The notes under the pieces are model-generated. The model had not been told where the DNA came from. It saw nothing but the letters and a program-made list of their open reading frames with translations, and did not search any database. Of a DNA stretch of 64,000 bases, positions 51,097 to 60,079 are shown in pieces. The position numbers were made by a program, and so were the translations under genes. The first letter of the stretch is position 1. Each line of letters opens with the position of its first letter. This DNA comes from an uncultured Clostridia bacterium (GTDB lineage Bacteria > Bacillota > Clostridia > Oscillospirales > Ruminococcaceae), in assembly GCA_947631455.1 (NCBI GenBank), contig CANRLH010000004.1:154064-218063 (forward strand). The letters are read 5' to 3'.

Positions 51097-52933
51097 AGTA
51101 CACACCTCCGCACTCTTTTTTTATTCCGCAGCCGGAGCATTTTTCCTTGCAGTTAGGAGTAGTTTTTGCCTGATAAGCAAGCTTATTTTCCCTTATAAAG
51201 AAGCTTTTTGACACCATATAGTCAAGATGATCCCACGCAAACACCTCAGAGTAATCTCTCTTTCGGCAGGCGTAAAACTCAGGATCAATATCAAGATCGT
51301 CAAAGGTTCTCCACCATACATCAGGCTTAAAGTATTCGTCCCAGCTGTCCATTTTGCAGCCGCGCCGCCAAGCCTCCTCGATAACTGCTCCCAGCCGCCT
51401 GTCTCCTCTGGCAAGAGCCGCTTCCAGAAGGCTTACGTTATAGTCATGCCAGCTTGCTTTGATTTTTCTGGTTTTAAGGCAGGATATCAGATGCTCCTGT
51501 TTATCAATTATCTCCTGCCTTGTGGCCTGTGGCTCAAATTCAAATGGAGTAAACGGCTTAGGCACAAAAGTTGCACAGGATATTGATACGCTGACAGAGC
51601 CCTTTCCTCTTTTTTCTTTTGGTATTGAGTAAAACAGATCGATTATCTTATGCGCGGTATCCGCCATTCCCTCAATATCCTCCATCGTTTCGGTTGGAAG
51701 TCCCAGCATAAAGTAAAGCTTGACTGATGTATATCCTCCCTCAAAAGCTATTTTGCAGGAGCGCATTATCTCCTCCTCGCTCACATTTTTGTTTATGACG
51801 TCCCTCAGCCGTTGAGTTCCCGCCTCAGGAGCAAAAGTCAGTCCGCTTTTTCGTACAGTTGAGATTTTTTCAAGCACATCTTCGCTGAAGTTATCCACTC
51901 TCAGCGAAGGAAGAGAAAGAGAGATCTGCTCTTCCTTTGTATAGTCAACAAGTTCGGATAAAAGCTCATTGATTTGGGTGTGGTCACTTGTAGAAAGACT
52001 TGAAAGAGAAACCTCCTCATATCCAGTGCTTTTACAAAGATCCTCAGTATTGCGTTTTATTGTATCAATGCTTTTCTCACGAAAAGGACGATATATAAAG
52101 CCTGCCTGACAAAACCTGCATCCTCTTATACATCCGCGCAGCACCTCTACCACCGCACGGTCGTGAACAATTTTAGTAAACGGCACAACAAAGTTATCCG
52201 GATAATATACCTTATCGTAATCTTCGATCACTCTTTTTTTCACACTTTTGGGAACGCCATTTCTGTTAGGTATGCATGATCTCACCGTTCCGTCGGAGTT
52301 ATACTCGAAGTCATAAAAGCCGGGAACATAAACGCCCTCAATTTTTGCGGCACTAAGCAAAAACTCCTCCTTGCCTGCACCCTTTTGTTTCATCGCCTTG
52401 TAAAGCTCCATAAGCTCCAAGTTTACCTTTTCGCCCTCGCCTAAAATAAAAAGGTCAAAAAAATCTGCAAGCGGTTCCGGGTTACATACGCAAGGACCCC
52501 CGCCTACTACAATGGGTGATAGGTCCTTTCTGTCACGTGCGTGCAGCGGCACTCCGGCCAGATCAAGCATATTAAGGACATTTGTGTAGCTGAGCTCATA
52601 TTGAAGCGTAAAACCTATAAAGTCAAAATCCTTTATAGGCTCAAGGCTCTCCAGTCCGTAAAGAAGGATTCCCTCCTCCCGCATTTTCTGTTCGTAATCG
52701 GGTTCAGGCTGAAAAACCCTTTCGCACCAGTAGTCCTCTACGGCGTTTTTTAGTCCGTAAAGAATTTTCATGCCCAAGTGACTCATTCCAACGTCGTATG
52801 TATCTGGAAAGCAAAATGCAAAGCGCACGCTTACCTTATTTTTATCCTTTACGACGCTGCCATGCTCTCCGCCGATGTATCTGGCGGGCTTTTGAACGCT
52901 CGGCAGAATTTTTTCAATTTTTTCTTTGTACAT
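51083..52933 (-). CDS. TIGR03960-family radical SAM protein
   Basis: 616 residues. N-terminal B12-binding-like domain, then the radical SAM barrel with CIRGCRFC (the 4Fe-4S-binding Cys-x3-Cys-x2-Cys) and a C-terminal cysteine-rich tail (CKEKCSGCGIKKECGG). It pairs with the TIGR03936 protein downstream. GGAGGAATT precedes the ATG at 52933; the frame extends to 53029 without a ribosome site. Reaction not established for this family. Confidence 0.88.
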   Translation of the reverse strand: MYKEKIEKILPSVQKPARYIGGEHGSVVKDKNKVSVRFAFCFPDTYDVGMSHLGMKILYGLKNAVEDYWCERVFQPEPDYEQKMREEGILLYGLESLEPIKDFDFIGFTLQYELSYTNVLNMLDLAGVPLHARDRKDLSPIVVGGGPCVCNPEPLADFFDLFILGEGEKVNLELMELYKAMKQKGAGKEEFLLSAAKIEGVYVPGFYDFEYNSDGTVRSCIPNRNGVPKSVKKRVIEDYDKVYYPDNFVVPFTKIVHDRAVVEVLRGCIRGCRFCQAGFIYRPFREKSIDTIKRNTEDLCKSTGYEEVSLSSLSTSDHTQINELLSELVDYTKEEQISLSLPSLRVDNFSEDVLEKISTVRKSGLTFAPEAGTQRLRDVINKNVSEEEIMRSCKIAFEGGYTSVKLYFMLGLPTETMEDIEGMADTAHKIIDLFYSIPKEKRGKGSVSVSISCATFVPKPFTPFEFEPQATRQEIIDKQEHLISCLKTRKIKASWHDYNVSLLEAALARGDRRLGAVIEEAWRRGCKMDSWDEYFKPDVWWRTFDDLDIDPEFYACRKRDYSEVFAWDHLDYMVSKSFFIRENKLAYQAKTTPNCKEKCSGCGIKKECGGVYCGGK

Positions 52934-53053
52934 AATTCCTCCATAATTACAATACAACAAATAATATAACAAAACCGTTTTCAAGAATTTAGAGCAAGGT
53001 CTATTTGTAAATCGTCGGTACAAATGCACATAACGCTCACAAGTTATTATCGT

Positions 53054-53848
53054 TTATAAATTATATACATCAGACAAATACTTTGCAATGCCGTCATTGT
53101 CATTAGTATCGATGACCACGTCAGCTATTTTCTTTACCTCTTCTATTGCGTTACCCACCGCGACGCCCTTTCCGCAGACTGTCAGCATTTTAATATCTAT
53201 AAAATCATCTCCGAAAGCAGTTATATCGGAAGTCCCTATTCCCATGACTTTCGATAGCTCTTTAACGGCGTTTTCTTTTGTTGCGGACTTCCTGCTGAAC
53301 TGAAACCAATACCCGTCTGAAAACTTAAAGCATGAGCAATCCCCAACGCTACCAGCTATCTGACTCGCGAGTTTTTCATCATTGATCCCTATACATATTT
53401 TCAAGGCGTTCTCATAAAATCGGCTGTAATCGGTATATGTAGTTTCGCCCCAGCTCGAGTCAATATCAAGCGGAAAAACTTTATAATTCCAATAGTGCTT
53501 ATCAGCAGTGTCCACAGTGATCTCACAGTCACCGCCCAAAGCTGCTCTCGCAGTATCTATGATAGTTTTCGTATCCTCTTTTGAAAACTCACAGCGGTAA
53601 ACACCTTTACCCTTAAAGCTCACCAGCGCGCCGTTGCTGGATACGACTATTTCAGGGTTTACCGCAGAAATAAACCTGCGTGCATTCATCTCGCTTCTTG
53701 CAGTGGCTATTCCTAATATAAGACCTCTTTCTCTGCATTTTTGCAAAACTTTCGTCGTGTACGGTGATATTGTTTTATCACTTCTTAAAAGTGTTCCGTC
53801 AAGGTCAAACAAAAGCACTTTCTCCAATGTTAAAATACACCCTTTCAC
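53054..53848 (-). CDS. Cof-type HAD-family phosphatase
   Basis: About 264 residues. Motif I is DLDGTLLRSD with the nucleophilic Asp, motif III contains Lys in SRKSATKENAVKELSKV, and motif IV is AFGDDFIDIKML. The C2 cap (about 85-190) places it in the Cof/YidA subfamily of sugar-phosphate phosphatases. The start is uncertain: a GTG at 53848 or TTG/GTG codons 7-10 codons later, each with a weak upstream site. Convergent with none; divergent from the HD gene. Confidence 0.85.
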   Translation of the reverse strand: MKGCILTLEKVLLFDLDGTLLRSDKTISPYTTKVLQKCRERGLILGIATARSEMNARRFISAVNPEIVVSSNGALVSFKGKGVYRCEFSKEDTKTIIDTARAALGGDCEITVDTADKHYWNYKVFPLDIDSSWGETTYTDYSRFYENALKICIGINDEKLASQIAGSVGDCSCFKFSDGYWFQFSRKSATKENAVKELSKVMGIGTSDITAFGDDFIDIKMLTVCGKGVAVGNAIEEVKKIADVVIDTNDNDGIAKYLSDVYNL

Positions 53849-53915
53849 ACAATTTCTCTTTTACACGTTTCCTTTAAGTTCTAGTATATCACAAATTTGC
53901 ACACCGGGCAAGCAC

Positions 53916-53944
53916 TTGAAAGCAAAACGGATTTATGATATACT
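53916..53944 (+). promoter_or_regulatory. Promoter of the HD-GH51 operon
   Basis: TTGAAA (53916-53921), 17-bp spacer, TATACT (53939-53944), 34 bp before the HD start. Confidence 0.7.
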
Positions 53945-53977
53945 TGTGTAAGGATCAGGAAAGGAACGGTCAACAGT

Positions 53978-54565
53978 ATGACAAATAAAGAAAGATTCAT
54001 CGAAATATTCAGCGATAATATTAAACGAGAGGGCTCTCAAAGGCTGCTGGATTATCTTTTAAGCCCCGCGTGTGATTTTTTCACTGCTCCCGCGTCTACC
54101 CGTTACCACGGAGCTTACGAGGGTGGACTTTTAGACCACAGCTTAAATGTTTACGAATGTCTGAAAAGTTATCTTAACAGACCCGAGGCTAAGGAAAAAT
54201 TCTCTCTTGATTTTTCCGAGGAAAGTATTGCTGTTGTAGCGCTTTTACACGATATTTGCAAGACAAACGTATACAAAAAAGATTACAGGAACGTAAAGGA
54301 CGAATCGGGAACGTGGATAAAGGTTCCGACATATAGATTTGACGATACTCTACCCTATGGCCACGGAGAGAAAAGCGTTTACATAATATCTGGATTTATG
54401 CGGCTTACCAGGGACGAGGCTTTTGCGATACGCTATCATATGGGCTTTTCCGGAGAAGAGAATAAAAATACTGTTGGCAACGCGCTGGATATGTTTCCCC
54501 TTGCGCTGGCGCTTAACATCGCAGATATGGAGGCCACTTTTTTTCTTGAGGACAGAAACGGGTAA
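53978..54565 (+). CDS. HD-domain hydrolase
   Basis: 195 residues with the metal-binding HD motif in LLHDICKTNVY, an upstream His (LLDHSLNVYEC) and a downstream His/Asp (IADMEA). The pattern is like the HD domain of YhaM-type 3'-5' exonucleases and other small HD phosphohydrolases, but the OB-fold domain of YhaM is missing. It is the first gene of an operon with the GH51 enzyme. Substrate unknown. Confidence 0.8.
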   Translation: MTNKERFIEIFSDNIKREGSQRLLDYLLSPACDFFTAPASTRYHGAYEGGLLDHSLNVYECLKSYLNRPEAKEKFSLDFSEESIAVVALLHDICKTNVYKKDYRNVKDESGTWIKVPTYRFDDTLPYGHGEKSVYIISGFMRLTRDEAFAIRYHMGFSGEENKNTVGNALDMFPLALALNIADMEATFFLEDRNG

Positions 54566-54593
54566 AAGAATATAGACAGAGAGGATATTTTGT

Positions 54594-56072
54594 ATGAAGA
54601 CAGCGTATTTAAAGTTTGATCCAAACAAGACGTTAAGTCATATAAATAAAGAGATATACGGTCATTTTTCCGAACATCTTGGAAGATGTATTTACGGTGG
54701 CATTTACGTTGGGAAAGGCTCTGATATTCCCAACACAAACGGCGTAAGAAACGACGTGATAGAAGCACTTAAAGAAATAGGAATTCCCGTTTTACGCTGG
54801 CCGGGCGGTTGCTTTGCTGATGAATATCACTGGCACGACGGCGTTGGAAAAGACCGCAAACCGATACTTAATACAAACTGGGGCGGAGTTGTTGAGGACA
54901 ACACCTTCGGAACTAATGAATTTTTTGACCTTTGTGAAAAACTCGGCTGCGAACCGTATCTTGCGGGAAATCTGGGCAGCGGCACAGTAAGGGAGCTTGC
55001 AAGCTGGCTTGAATACATAACTCACGCCGGCAATTCTCCTATGGCAAAAGAGCGCAGAGAAAACGGCAGAGACAATCCGTGGACGCTCAAATACCTCGGC
55101 ATCGGAAACGAAAATTGGGGCTGCGGAGGAAATATGCGGGCACAGGCATACGCAGACGAGTACAGAAAATATGAGACCTTTGCAAAAAACTACAGCTATC
55201 CCGATATGATGAAGATAGCCTGCGGCCCTAACGCAGACGATTACTCGTGGACTGAGGAACTGATGCAAAACTTAAAGGCCTGGCACACCGGTGCAATAAC
55301 GCTTCACTACTACACACTGCCGACGGGAGATTGGCAAAAGAAGGGTGCAGCCTTGACCTTTGATGACGACGAATACTACGAAACTATATCAAAAACGCTT
55401 TACATGGACGAGATAATCGCAAAACACGGTCTTATTATGGACAAGTACGATCCCGAGCGAAAAATAAAGATAATTGTTGACGAATGGGGTTGCTGGTACG
55501 ATGTTGAGGAGGGAACAAACCCAGGATTTTTATATCAGCAAAACACCATGAGAGACGCTATCGTTGCCGCTTCAAACCTAAACATTTTCAATAACCATTC
55601 AGACCGTGTTATTATGGCAAATCTTGCTCAGGTTATGAATGTTTTGCAGTCAGTACTTTTAAGCGAGGGAAGCCGTCTTGTGAAAACGCCGACCTATCAG
55701 GTGTTTAAGATGTATCTGCCTCATCACGACGCAGAGCTTGTAAATACAAGCCTTGCCGCTCCGTATCTTGAAAAAGCGGGTAAGACCATACCTATGCTCA
55801 CCTATTCTCTTTCAAAGAAAGACAAAGAGCTTTTCCTCACCGTTTCAAACTGCTCTCTTGATGAGGACTGCGAAATGCTAATCGACCCCGAGCATGGCAA
55901 CATAAGCGATGTTTCGGCGCAGATAGTTTCATCTGAAGTTCACGCATATAATGACTTTAACGGAAACACCCCTGTAAAAATTTCGGACTACACCGGCTTT
56001 GAGAAATGCAAAAACAAGCTTATTGCAACTATTCCCGCCCACTCGGTCGCGGCATTTAAATTCAAGGTATGA
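54594..56072 (+). CDS. abfA: Alpha-L-arabinofuranosidase, GH51
   Basis: 492 residues, cytoplasmic. GH51 landmarks: IYGHFSEHLGRCIYGGIYVG at the N-terminus, VLRWPGGCFADEYHW, acid/base Glu173 (LGIGNENWGCGG) and nucleophile Glu297 (VDEWGCWYD). A C-terminal beta-sandwich follows. It removes arabinofuranosyl groups from arabino-oligosaccharides taken into the cell, which suits plant-fibre use. No transporter is adjacent. Overlaps the next gene by 4 bp. Confidence 0.93.
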   Translation: MKTAYLKFDPNKTLSHINKEIYGHFSEHLGRCIYGGIYVGKGSDIPNTNGVRNDVIEALKEIGIPVLRWPGGCFADEYHWHDGVGKDRKPILNTNWGGVVEDNTFGTNEFFDLCEKLGCEPYLAGNLGSGTVRELASWLEYITHAGNSPMAKERRENGRDNPWTLKYLGIGNENWGCGGNMRAQAYADEYRKYETFAKNYSYPDMMKIACGPNADDYSWTEELMQNLKAWHTGAITLHYYTLPTGDWQKKGAALTFDDDEYYETISKTLYMDEIIAKHGLIMDKYDPERKIKIIVDEWGCWYDVEEGTNPGFLYQQNTMRDAIVAASNLNIFNNHSDRVIMANLAQVMNVLQSVLLSEGSRLVKTPTYQVFKMYLPHHDAELVNTSLAAPYLEKAGKTIPMLTYSLSKKDKELFLTVSNCSLDEDCEMLIDPEHGNISDVSAQIVSSEVHAYNDFNGNTPVKISDYTGFEKCKNKLIATIPAHSVAAFKFKV

Positions 56073-56332
56073 TGTCAAAGCCGTTTTGCAGAAAATGTCT
56101 TCTTGACAGCCTTGACGAAGATGAATTTATCCGCTCTTTAAAGAGCTATATTTCTTCGTACCCAAAGGACAAAAGATGCAGCAAAGAAGAATATAAGCGC
56201 CGTCTTGAGATCTGCCAAGAGTGCAAACAGCTTTCCTCTGGAATGTGTGCGCTTTGTGGCTGCTATGTTGAGCTCAGAGCTCTTAAAATAAACACCTTTT
56301 GCCCCGACAGCGTTGACCATTGGAAGATCTGA
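56069..56332 (+). CDS. Small Cys-rich protein, DUF6171-like
   Basis: 87 residues with four Cys-pair-like clusters (CRKC, CQECKQ, CALCGC, and single Cys at the ends), typical of a zinc-binding fold. The family, which I recognise as DUF6171, has no known function. It starts 4 bp inside the abfA stop, so it is coupled to it. Confidence 0.7.
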   Translation: MMSKPFCRKCLLDSLDEDEFIRSLKSYISSYPKDKRCSKEEYKRRLEICQECKQLSSGMCALCGCYVELRALKINTFCPDSVDHWKI

Positions 56333-56381
56333 TTTTGGTTTTTCTTGCCGATCAGACATCAATCTGCAAATTTCGAACGAA

Positions 56382-56397
56382 TGTTTCACGTGAAACA
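56382..56397. other. parS: Perfect parS site (ParB/Spo0J binding)
   Basis: TGTTTCACGTGAAACA is an exact 16-bp palindrome identical to the Bacillus-type parS consensus, where ParB loads and spreads and SMC is recruited. It lies between the DUF6171 gene and its terminator. Such sites cluster around oriC, so the locus is probably in the origin-proximal part of the chromosome. Confidence 0.88.
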
Positions 56398-56436
56398 TTT
56401 TTGGTAAAGTAAGCGTAAGGATAAATAAACGCAAAA

Positions 56437-56475
56437 GAGCTAACAGACGATGACAAAAGTCTGTTAGCTCTTTTT
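56437..56475 (+). terminator. Terminator after the GH51 operon
   Basis: GAGCTAACAGAC and GTCTGTTAGCTC, 12 perfect pairs, 10-base loop, then TTTTTATG. Confidence 0.9.
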
Positions 56476-56518
56476 ATGAACAATCTTAAAATATTGTCAT
56501 TTTGTTGTCCCGCTGACA

Positions 56519-56692
56519 GTGCGGGCGGAGGACGACCTTCTGTTGACGCTGCTGGCGGTATATCAGAAATACTCCTGCCTGCTCTTGAACGAGGAAATCC
56601 ATAAGCGACACATCCTGGAGAGGGGAAAAAGCGGTTTTCAGAAAAGCATCCGGGAACTCAAGTGGGAGGTGCTCCGTGTATACCGTTTCTGA
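56519..56692 (+). pseudogene. G+C-rich gene remnant
   Basis: An open fragment of 57 codons (VRAEDDLLLTLLAVYQKYSC... ending RVYRF and a stop) has G/C-biased third positions unlike the surrounding chromosome. The open frame continues a little upstream but there is no start signal and no ribosome binding site. It looks like the C-terminal part of a protein from a mobile element, left after a deletion. Family not recognised. Confidence 0.4.
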
Positions 56693-56723
56693 TGTCTGAT
56701 ACCGAAAATATTTTGTTTTTATA

Positions 56724-57629
56724 CTATTTACGAATTTCTTTTTTCAATATTATAAAATTTAGGAGAATGTAAACGCCGATTAAAATCGCTACGGTGACGG
56801 CGAGGATCAGATACATCGAAGAAATTTCAACCTTATGCTCGAAAAAGTATAGGTTACAATCTAACGAATTCTTTATTTCCTCTATTATTTCCATCGGAAC
56901 ACCTTGCTTGTTCATTTCAGCGAGTGCTCCTTGCAATGCGTGATTGCGGACAAGCGAAGTTCCGTATGTCCCCGGCAGAAAAGAGAGAACTTTCTGAAGC
57001 CCCGACCCAAAAGATGATATTGGCATATACGCACCGCATATAAAGCCATATCCCGCACTGATAATTGTGCCGACTGCGGAAATTTGCCCCTGCGTTGATA
57101 AAAAGATATTGATAATCGAAGAAAGAACCGTTCCAAACAAGGCGAGCAATAAGACATCGAAGAAAAGGAGAAACACGTCCGTCACCGACAGATACCATCC
57201 CACAACTGCTGCATACGCAAGACAGATGCCCGTTGCCACAAAACAGATTGTGAGCGTTGAAATGAGCGATGCGATATAGTAACTAATGGAAAGCATTGCA
57301 GAACTGACAGGAGAGATTTTCAGATCCTTTACGGTTCCGTTCGCCTTATCCTGTACCATTAAAAAATTGGAACAGAAGGCAACTGTCACGCAGGATACTG
57401 CAAGAATGGATGAAATCAGCTGCCCGCAGACAAGACCATCAATCAGACTATCTGAAAGAGGAAGTGATTCGGGCAAATAAGGAGTAAAGCTGTCACGGTA
57501 CACATTTCCGAGAAAAGTCACATAAAGGACAAGTAGGATAGCTGGCGTAATCAAAGAGGTAAAGAACATACCTTTGTCTTTGAAAAACAGCTTTATATTT
57601 CTTTTTATAAGAGCGATTGCCGTCCTCAT
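56724..57629 (-). CDS. ABC-2 type exporter permease
   Basis: 301 residues with six membrane segments and the ABC-2 membrane domain pattern (KDKGMFFTSLITPAILLVLYVTFLG, MVQDKANGTVKDLKISPVS). This family exports drugs, lipids or antimicrobial peptides. It follows a 5'-truncated ATPase gene (2 bp), so on its own it is unlikely to work unless another ATPase supplies energy. Start codon has only a weak ribosome site. Confidence 0.85.
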   Translation of the reverse strand: MRTAIALIKRNIKLFFKDKGMFFTSLITPAILLVLYVTFLGNVYRDSFTPYLPESLPLSDSLIDGLVCGQLISSILAVSCVTVAFCSNFLMVQDKANGTVKDLKISPVSSAMLSISYYIASLISTLTICFVATGICLAYAAVVGWYLSVTDVFLLFFDVLLLALFGTVLSSIINIFLSTQGQISAVGTIISAGYGFICGAYMPISSFGSGLQKVLSFLPGTYGTSLVRNHALQGALAEMNKQGVPMEIIEEIKNSLDCNLYFFEHKVEISSMYLILAVTVAILIGVYILLNFIILKKEIRK

Positions 57630-57631
57630 TT

Positions 57632-58123
57632 CTAAGCATCTCCTACAAGCTTTTTCCCTGTAACTGCGAGAAAAACATCGTCCATTTTACCCTTTGTTAT
57701 TTCATAATCCCGGAACAGTTCAGGATATTTAAGAATCAATTCTGTTGCCGCCCTTGTATTCGGAACAAACAGACGGTAAGCGTCTTTTATCTGCTCATAC
57801 TCTGTACCGAGGAGCTTTATTTCATCTTGACTTACTCCGTAGATTGTAATGTAGTCGCCAGTATAGGCGTTTTTCAGTTCAAGCGGCGTCCCTTCCGCAG
57901 ATATTTTTCCGTTATCAAGAATGACAACATAATCCGCCTCCGACGCTTCTTCCATATAGTGCGTGGTTAGGAATACCGTCATATTTTCGTTTTTACGTAG
58001 TTCAGAAATCACTGTCCACAGTGTTTTCCTCGTCTGCGGATCGAGTCCGGTTGTGGGTTCGTCAATAAACTTGGGTATCCCTCCGAAATCCCTTGCTAAA
58101 TCGCGTCCTAACGGAATACACAA
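57632..58123 (-). pseudogene. 5'-truncated ABC exporter ATPase
   Basis: Only the C-terminal about 150 residues of an ABC-2 ATPase remain. Walker B/D-loop (IDEPTTGLDPQTRK) and H-loop (FLTTHYMEEA) are present, but Walker A, Q-loop and the LSGGQ signature are missing, and two residues before DEP appear lost. Homology starts around 58105, exactly where the mobile element begins. The ATG at 58123 is probably chance. Upstream half is not within the window. Confidence 0.8.
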
Positions 58124-58162
58124 ATGTGTTTTGTGTTTCGATTTCTTATATATTCCAACGAA

Positions 58163-58199
58163 AAAGTCGCAGAGTCAATATGTCTCTGCGCTTTTTCTT
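58163..58199. terminator. Bidirectional terminator at the left end of the element
   Basis: CGCAGAG and CTCTGCG stem around a 9-base loop, with CTTTTTC on both sides. It would isolate the element from the truncated ABC operon in either direction. Confidence 0.85.
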
Positions 58200-58236
58200 T
58201 GCCCTCATATCATGTGGAGGGCTATGTATTTGATTC

Positions 58237-58599
58237 TTACAGGCTGCGGATCAGACTCGCATTTTTCTTACTGAGCGCTTTTTTCAGTTTCTCATTCTCA
58301 GCCTGCAGGGAGCGTATTTTTTCATGCAGGGCGGCAATCTCGTTATCCATCGCCATGTCGAGAATGGCTTTCCGGGGATCGGTCATTCCCACCTGTTGTT
58401 CCAACGCTTTGTCGAGTACATTCCGCACAATAGGGTTCTTGTAGAAAAATCCTCTCGATAAGCCTGTTTTGGCCATCAGCTTCGGAATTGTGATCTTATC
58501 GCCGTCATCCAGCATTTCAAAAATTGCTTTCTTGGCGAGGTCGATTTTCTCCAAGCTGCTTTGCCTATTGCAAGCTACCATCTTTTCGTATTTGCTCAT
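58237..58599 (-). CDS. TnpC/DUF6262-like recombination accessory protein
   Basis: 120 residues: a helix-turn-helix-like N-terminal half (ITIPKLMAKTGLSRGFFYKNP) and a leucine/lysine coiled coil (EIAALHEKIRSLQAENEKLKKAL). This matches Tn554 TnpC (about 125 residues), which affects the frequency and orientation of insertion. The ATG at 58599 is 6 bp from GGAGG; one at 58605 abuts it. It overlaps the end of the recombinase C gene. Confidence 0.8.
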   Translation of the reverse strand: MSKYEKMVACNRQSSLEKIDLAKKAIFEMLDDGDKITIPKLMAKTGLSRGFFYKNPIVRNVLDKALEQQVGMTDPRKAILDMAMDNEIAALHEKIRSLQAENEKLKKALSKKNASLIRSL

Positions 58600-60079
58600 A
58601 TTCATCCTCCCAACCGTCTAAGTTATTTAATATTACCTCGGACAGCATCCTTCTTGCTTTTCGTGTTTCGTCTGCAAGAAGCTGGTTGCTCATCCTGCGG
58701 TAGTATTTTACATTTCGGACGCTGCTGTGTCCCAGCAGCTTGGCAATTGTCCAATCGTCCAGATGCATCTCGGTCAGCTTTACGCCATAGTAATGGCGGT
58801 AGATATGCGTCCCGAAGCCGAAGAGGTTTCCGTTGTCATCCCTCAGATCTTTTTTATGGATCAGGTTTGTGATGCGATACTGCACTGTGGCATAAGTCAT
58901 CGCCTGCGTAGTGTCCTTCTCATTTACGAAGATGTAAGGGGTATCGCCGTAACGCTCTTGGGTGTATGCGATAGCCTTTTGTATCAGCGATGCAAGCTCC
59001 GTGCTGATCGGTTTTTCATAGGGCTTCGTTTTCATCTGCCGTATGCGGATGATAATCTCGCCGTTTTGTTCCGACAGGCAATCCGGCGCAAGCGTCAGCG
59101 TATCCGAGATTCTTGTTCCGAGCATCTGATGAATGATCATCAGTCTTGCCGTCTGTTCGTCCAGCTTGACTATTTCCCGGTTCAATCGTTTCAGTTCCGC
59201 ATCCGAATATGTTTTGAACGCTGCCTTGGGCGTCGGCGGGATATCTCTTGTCAGGAACAATCCGATCAGATTGGGATAATCGCACATCTGTCCGATGCTT
59301 TCCAGCAGACACCTGAGACGGTTGAGATCGGCATGAAAATGCTTGGTTTCGGTCGCTTCTGTTTTCAGATAGGTCAGATATTCTTCAATCGTCATGCGGT
59401 CGATATCTTTGCAGGATTTGATGTCAGGATGCCGTTCATCCAGATACCGTGACAATCTCCGTATGGCTGTCAGTTCCTTTTGGACACAGGCGATGGCTTC
59501 GCTTTGGAGATTGAGATGAATGCCTTTTTTGGCTTCCTGCCGAATGTCGTCCTGCAATATGCCTGTGAAGACGAGGCGACGGACTCTCTTGATGGGATTG
59601 TTTCGGAAGTCGATCCCCAGCTTGTCCAGCTCCCACACATCTTTTTCTTCTTCCTTGCGGTCGTCTACCGTCAGAAATTTGAGCAGATGTTCAAGGTAGG
59701 ATATTTCCCTTACCTTTATCATGAGGACGCTGCCGTTCACGGTATTCTGTGCTTCATAAATGGGAATCTGTTCTTTGAACATCCAACCTTTGAATTGCCG
59801 TATCCATACATCGGCAGGCTTATCCAGCAGGCTGGTTTGGGGACGTATGCTCTCCTGAAAAAACCGGCATAGCTTTTTATAGTATTGTCGGTCGCTGTAC
59901 ACCCTCGCCGCACATACCTGTGTGCTGCGCCACCTGATAAAGGCAGCCATTTCTTCCCGTACCTTCGGTGATGGTATCGGGGATAAGTCATAGTAGGGAT
60001 TCTTGCCGACCATTTTCCGCTGTGCTTCCGGCGTTTGTTCTTTGTCAAACAGCTCCCACAGATAAATTCTTTCATTCAT
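58565..60079 (-). CDS. Tyrosine recombinase C (TnpB-like)
   Basis: About 504 residues with a large N-terminal DNA-binding part and a C-terminal catalytic domain. Catalytic residues: first Arg in LGTRISDTLTL, HIYRHYY (HxxR), LGHSS and Tyr in VRNVKYYRRM. The start is ATG 60079, which overlaps the stop of recombinase B by 8 bp; a GTG at 60091 is possible. It is intact. Part of a co-translated recombinase set. Confidence 0.88.
   Translation of the reverse strand: MNERIYLWELFDKEQTPEAQRKMVGKNPYYDLSPIPSPKVREEMAAFIRWRSTQVCAARVYSDRQYYKKLCRFFQESIRPQTSLLDKPADVWIRQFKGWMFKEQIPIYEAQNTVNGSVLMIKVREISYLEHLLKFLTVDDRKEEEKDVWELDKLGIDFRNNPIKRVRRLVFTGILQDDIRQEAKKGIHLNLQSEAIACVQKELTAIRRLSRYLDERHPDIKSCKDIDRMTIEEYLTYLKTEATETKHFHADLNRLRCLLESIGQMCDYPNLIGLFLTRDIPPTPKAAFKTYSDAELKRLNREIVKLDEQTARLMIIHQMLGTRISDTLTLAPDCLSEQNGEIIIRIRQMKTKPYEKPISTELASLIQKAIAYTQERYGDTPYIFVNEKDTTQAMTYATVQYRITNLIHKKDLRDDNGNLFGFGTHIYRHYYGVKLTEMHLDDWTIAKLLGHSSVRNVKYYRRMSNQLLADETRKARRMLSEVILNNLDGWEDEYEQIRKDGSLQ

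Larger units (their letters stand above)
56333..56723. other. 391-bp region with parS, terminator and gene remnant
   Basis: From left to right: the parS palindrome (56382-56397), a strong terminator (56437-56475), and a G+C-rich open fragment (56519-56692) unlike the AT-rich flanks. It marks the passage from core chromosome to accessory DNA. Confidence 0.65.

Noticed and set aside
58727..59452. 241-codon plus-strand open frame opposite recombinase C
   Set aside because: The minus-strand frame carries all the tyrosine recombinase residues; the antisense frame has no family resemblance or start signal.
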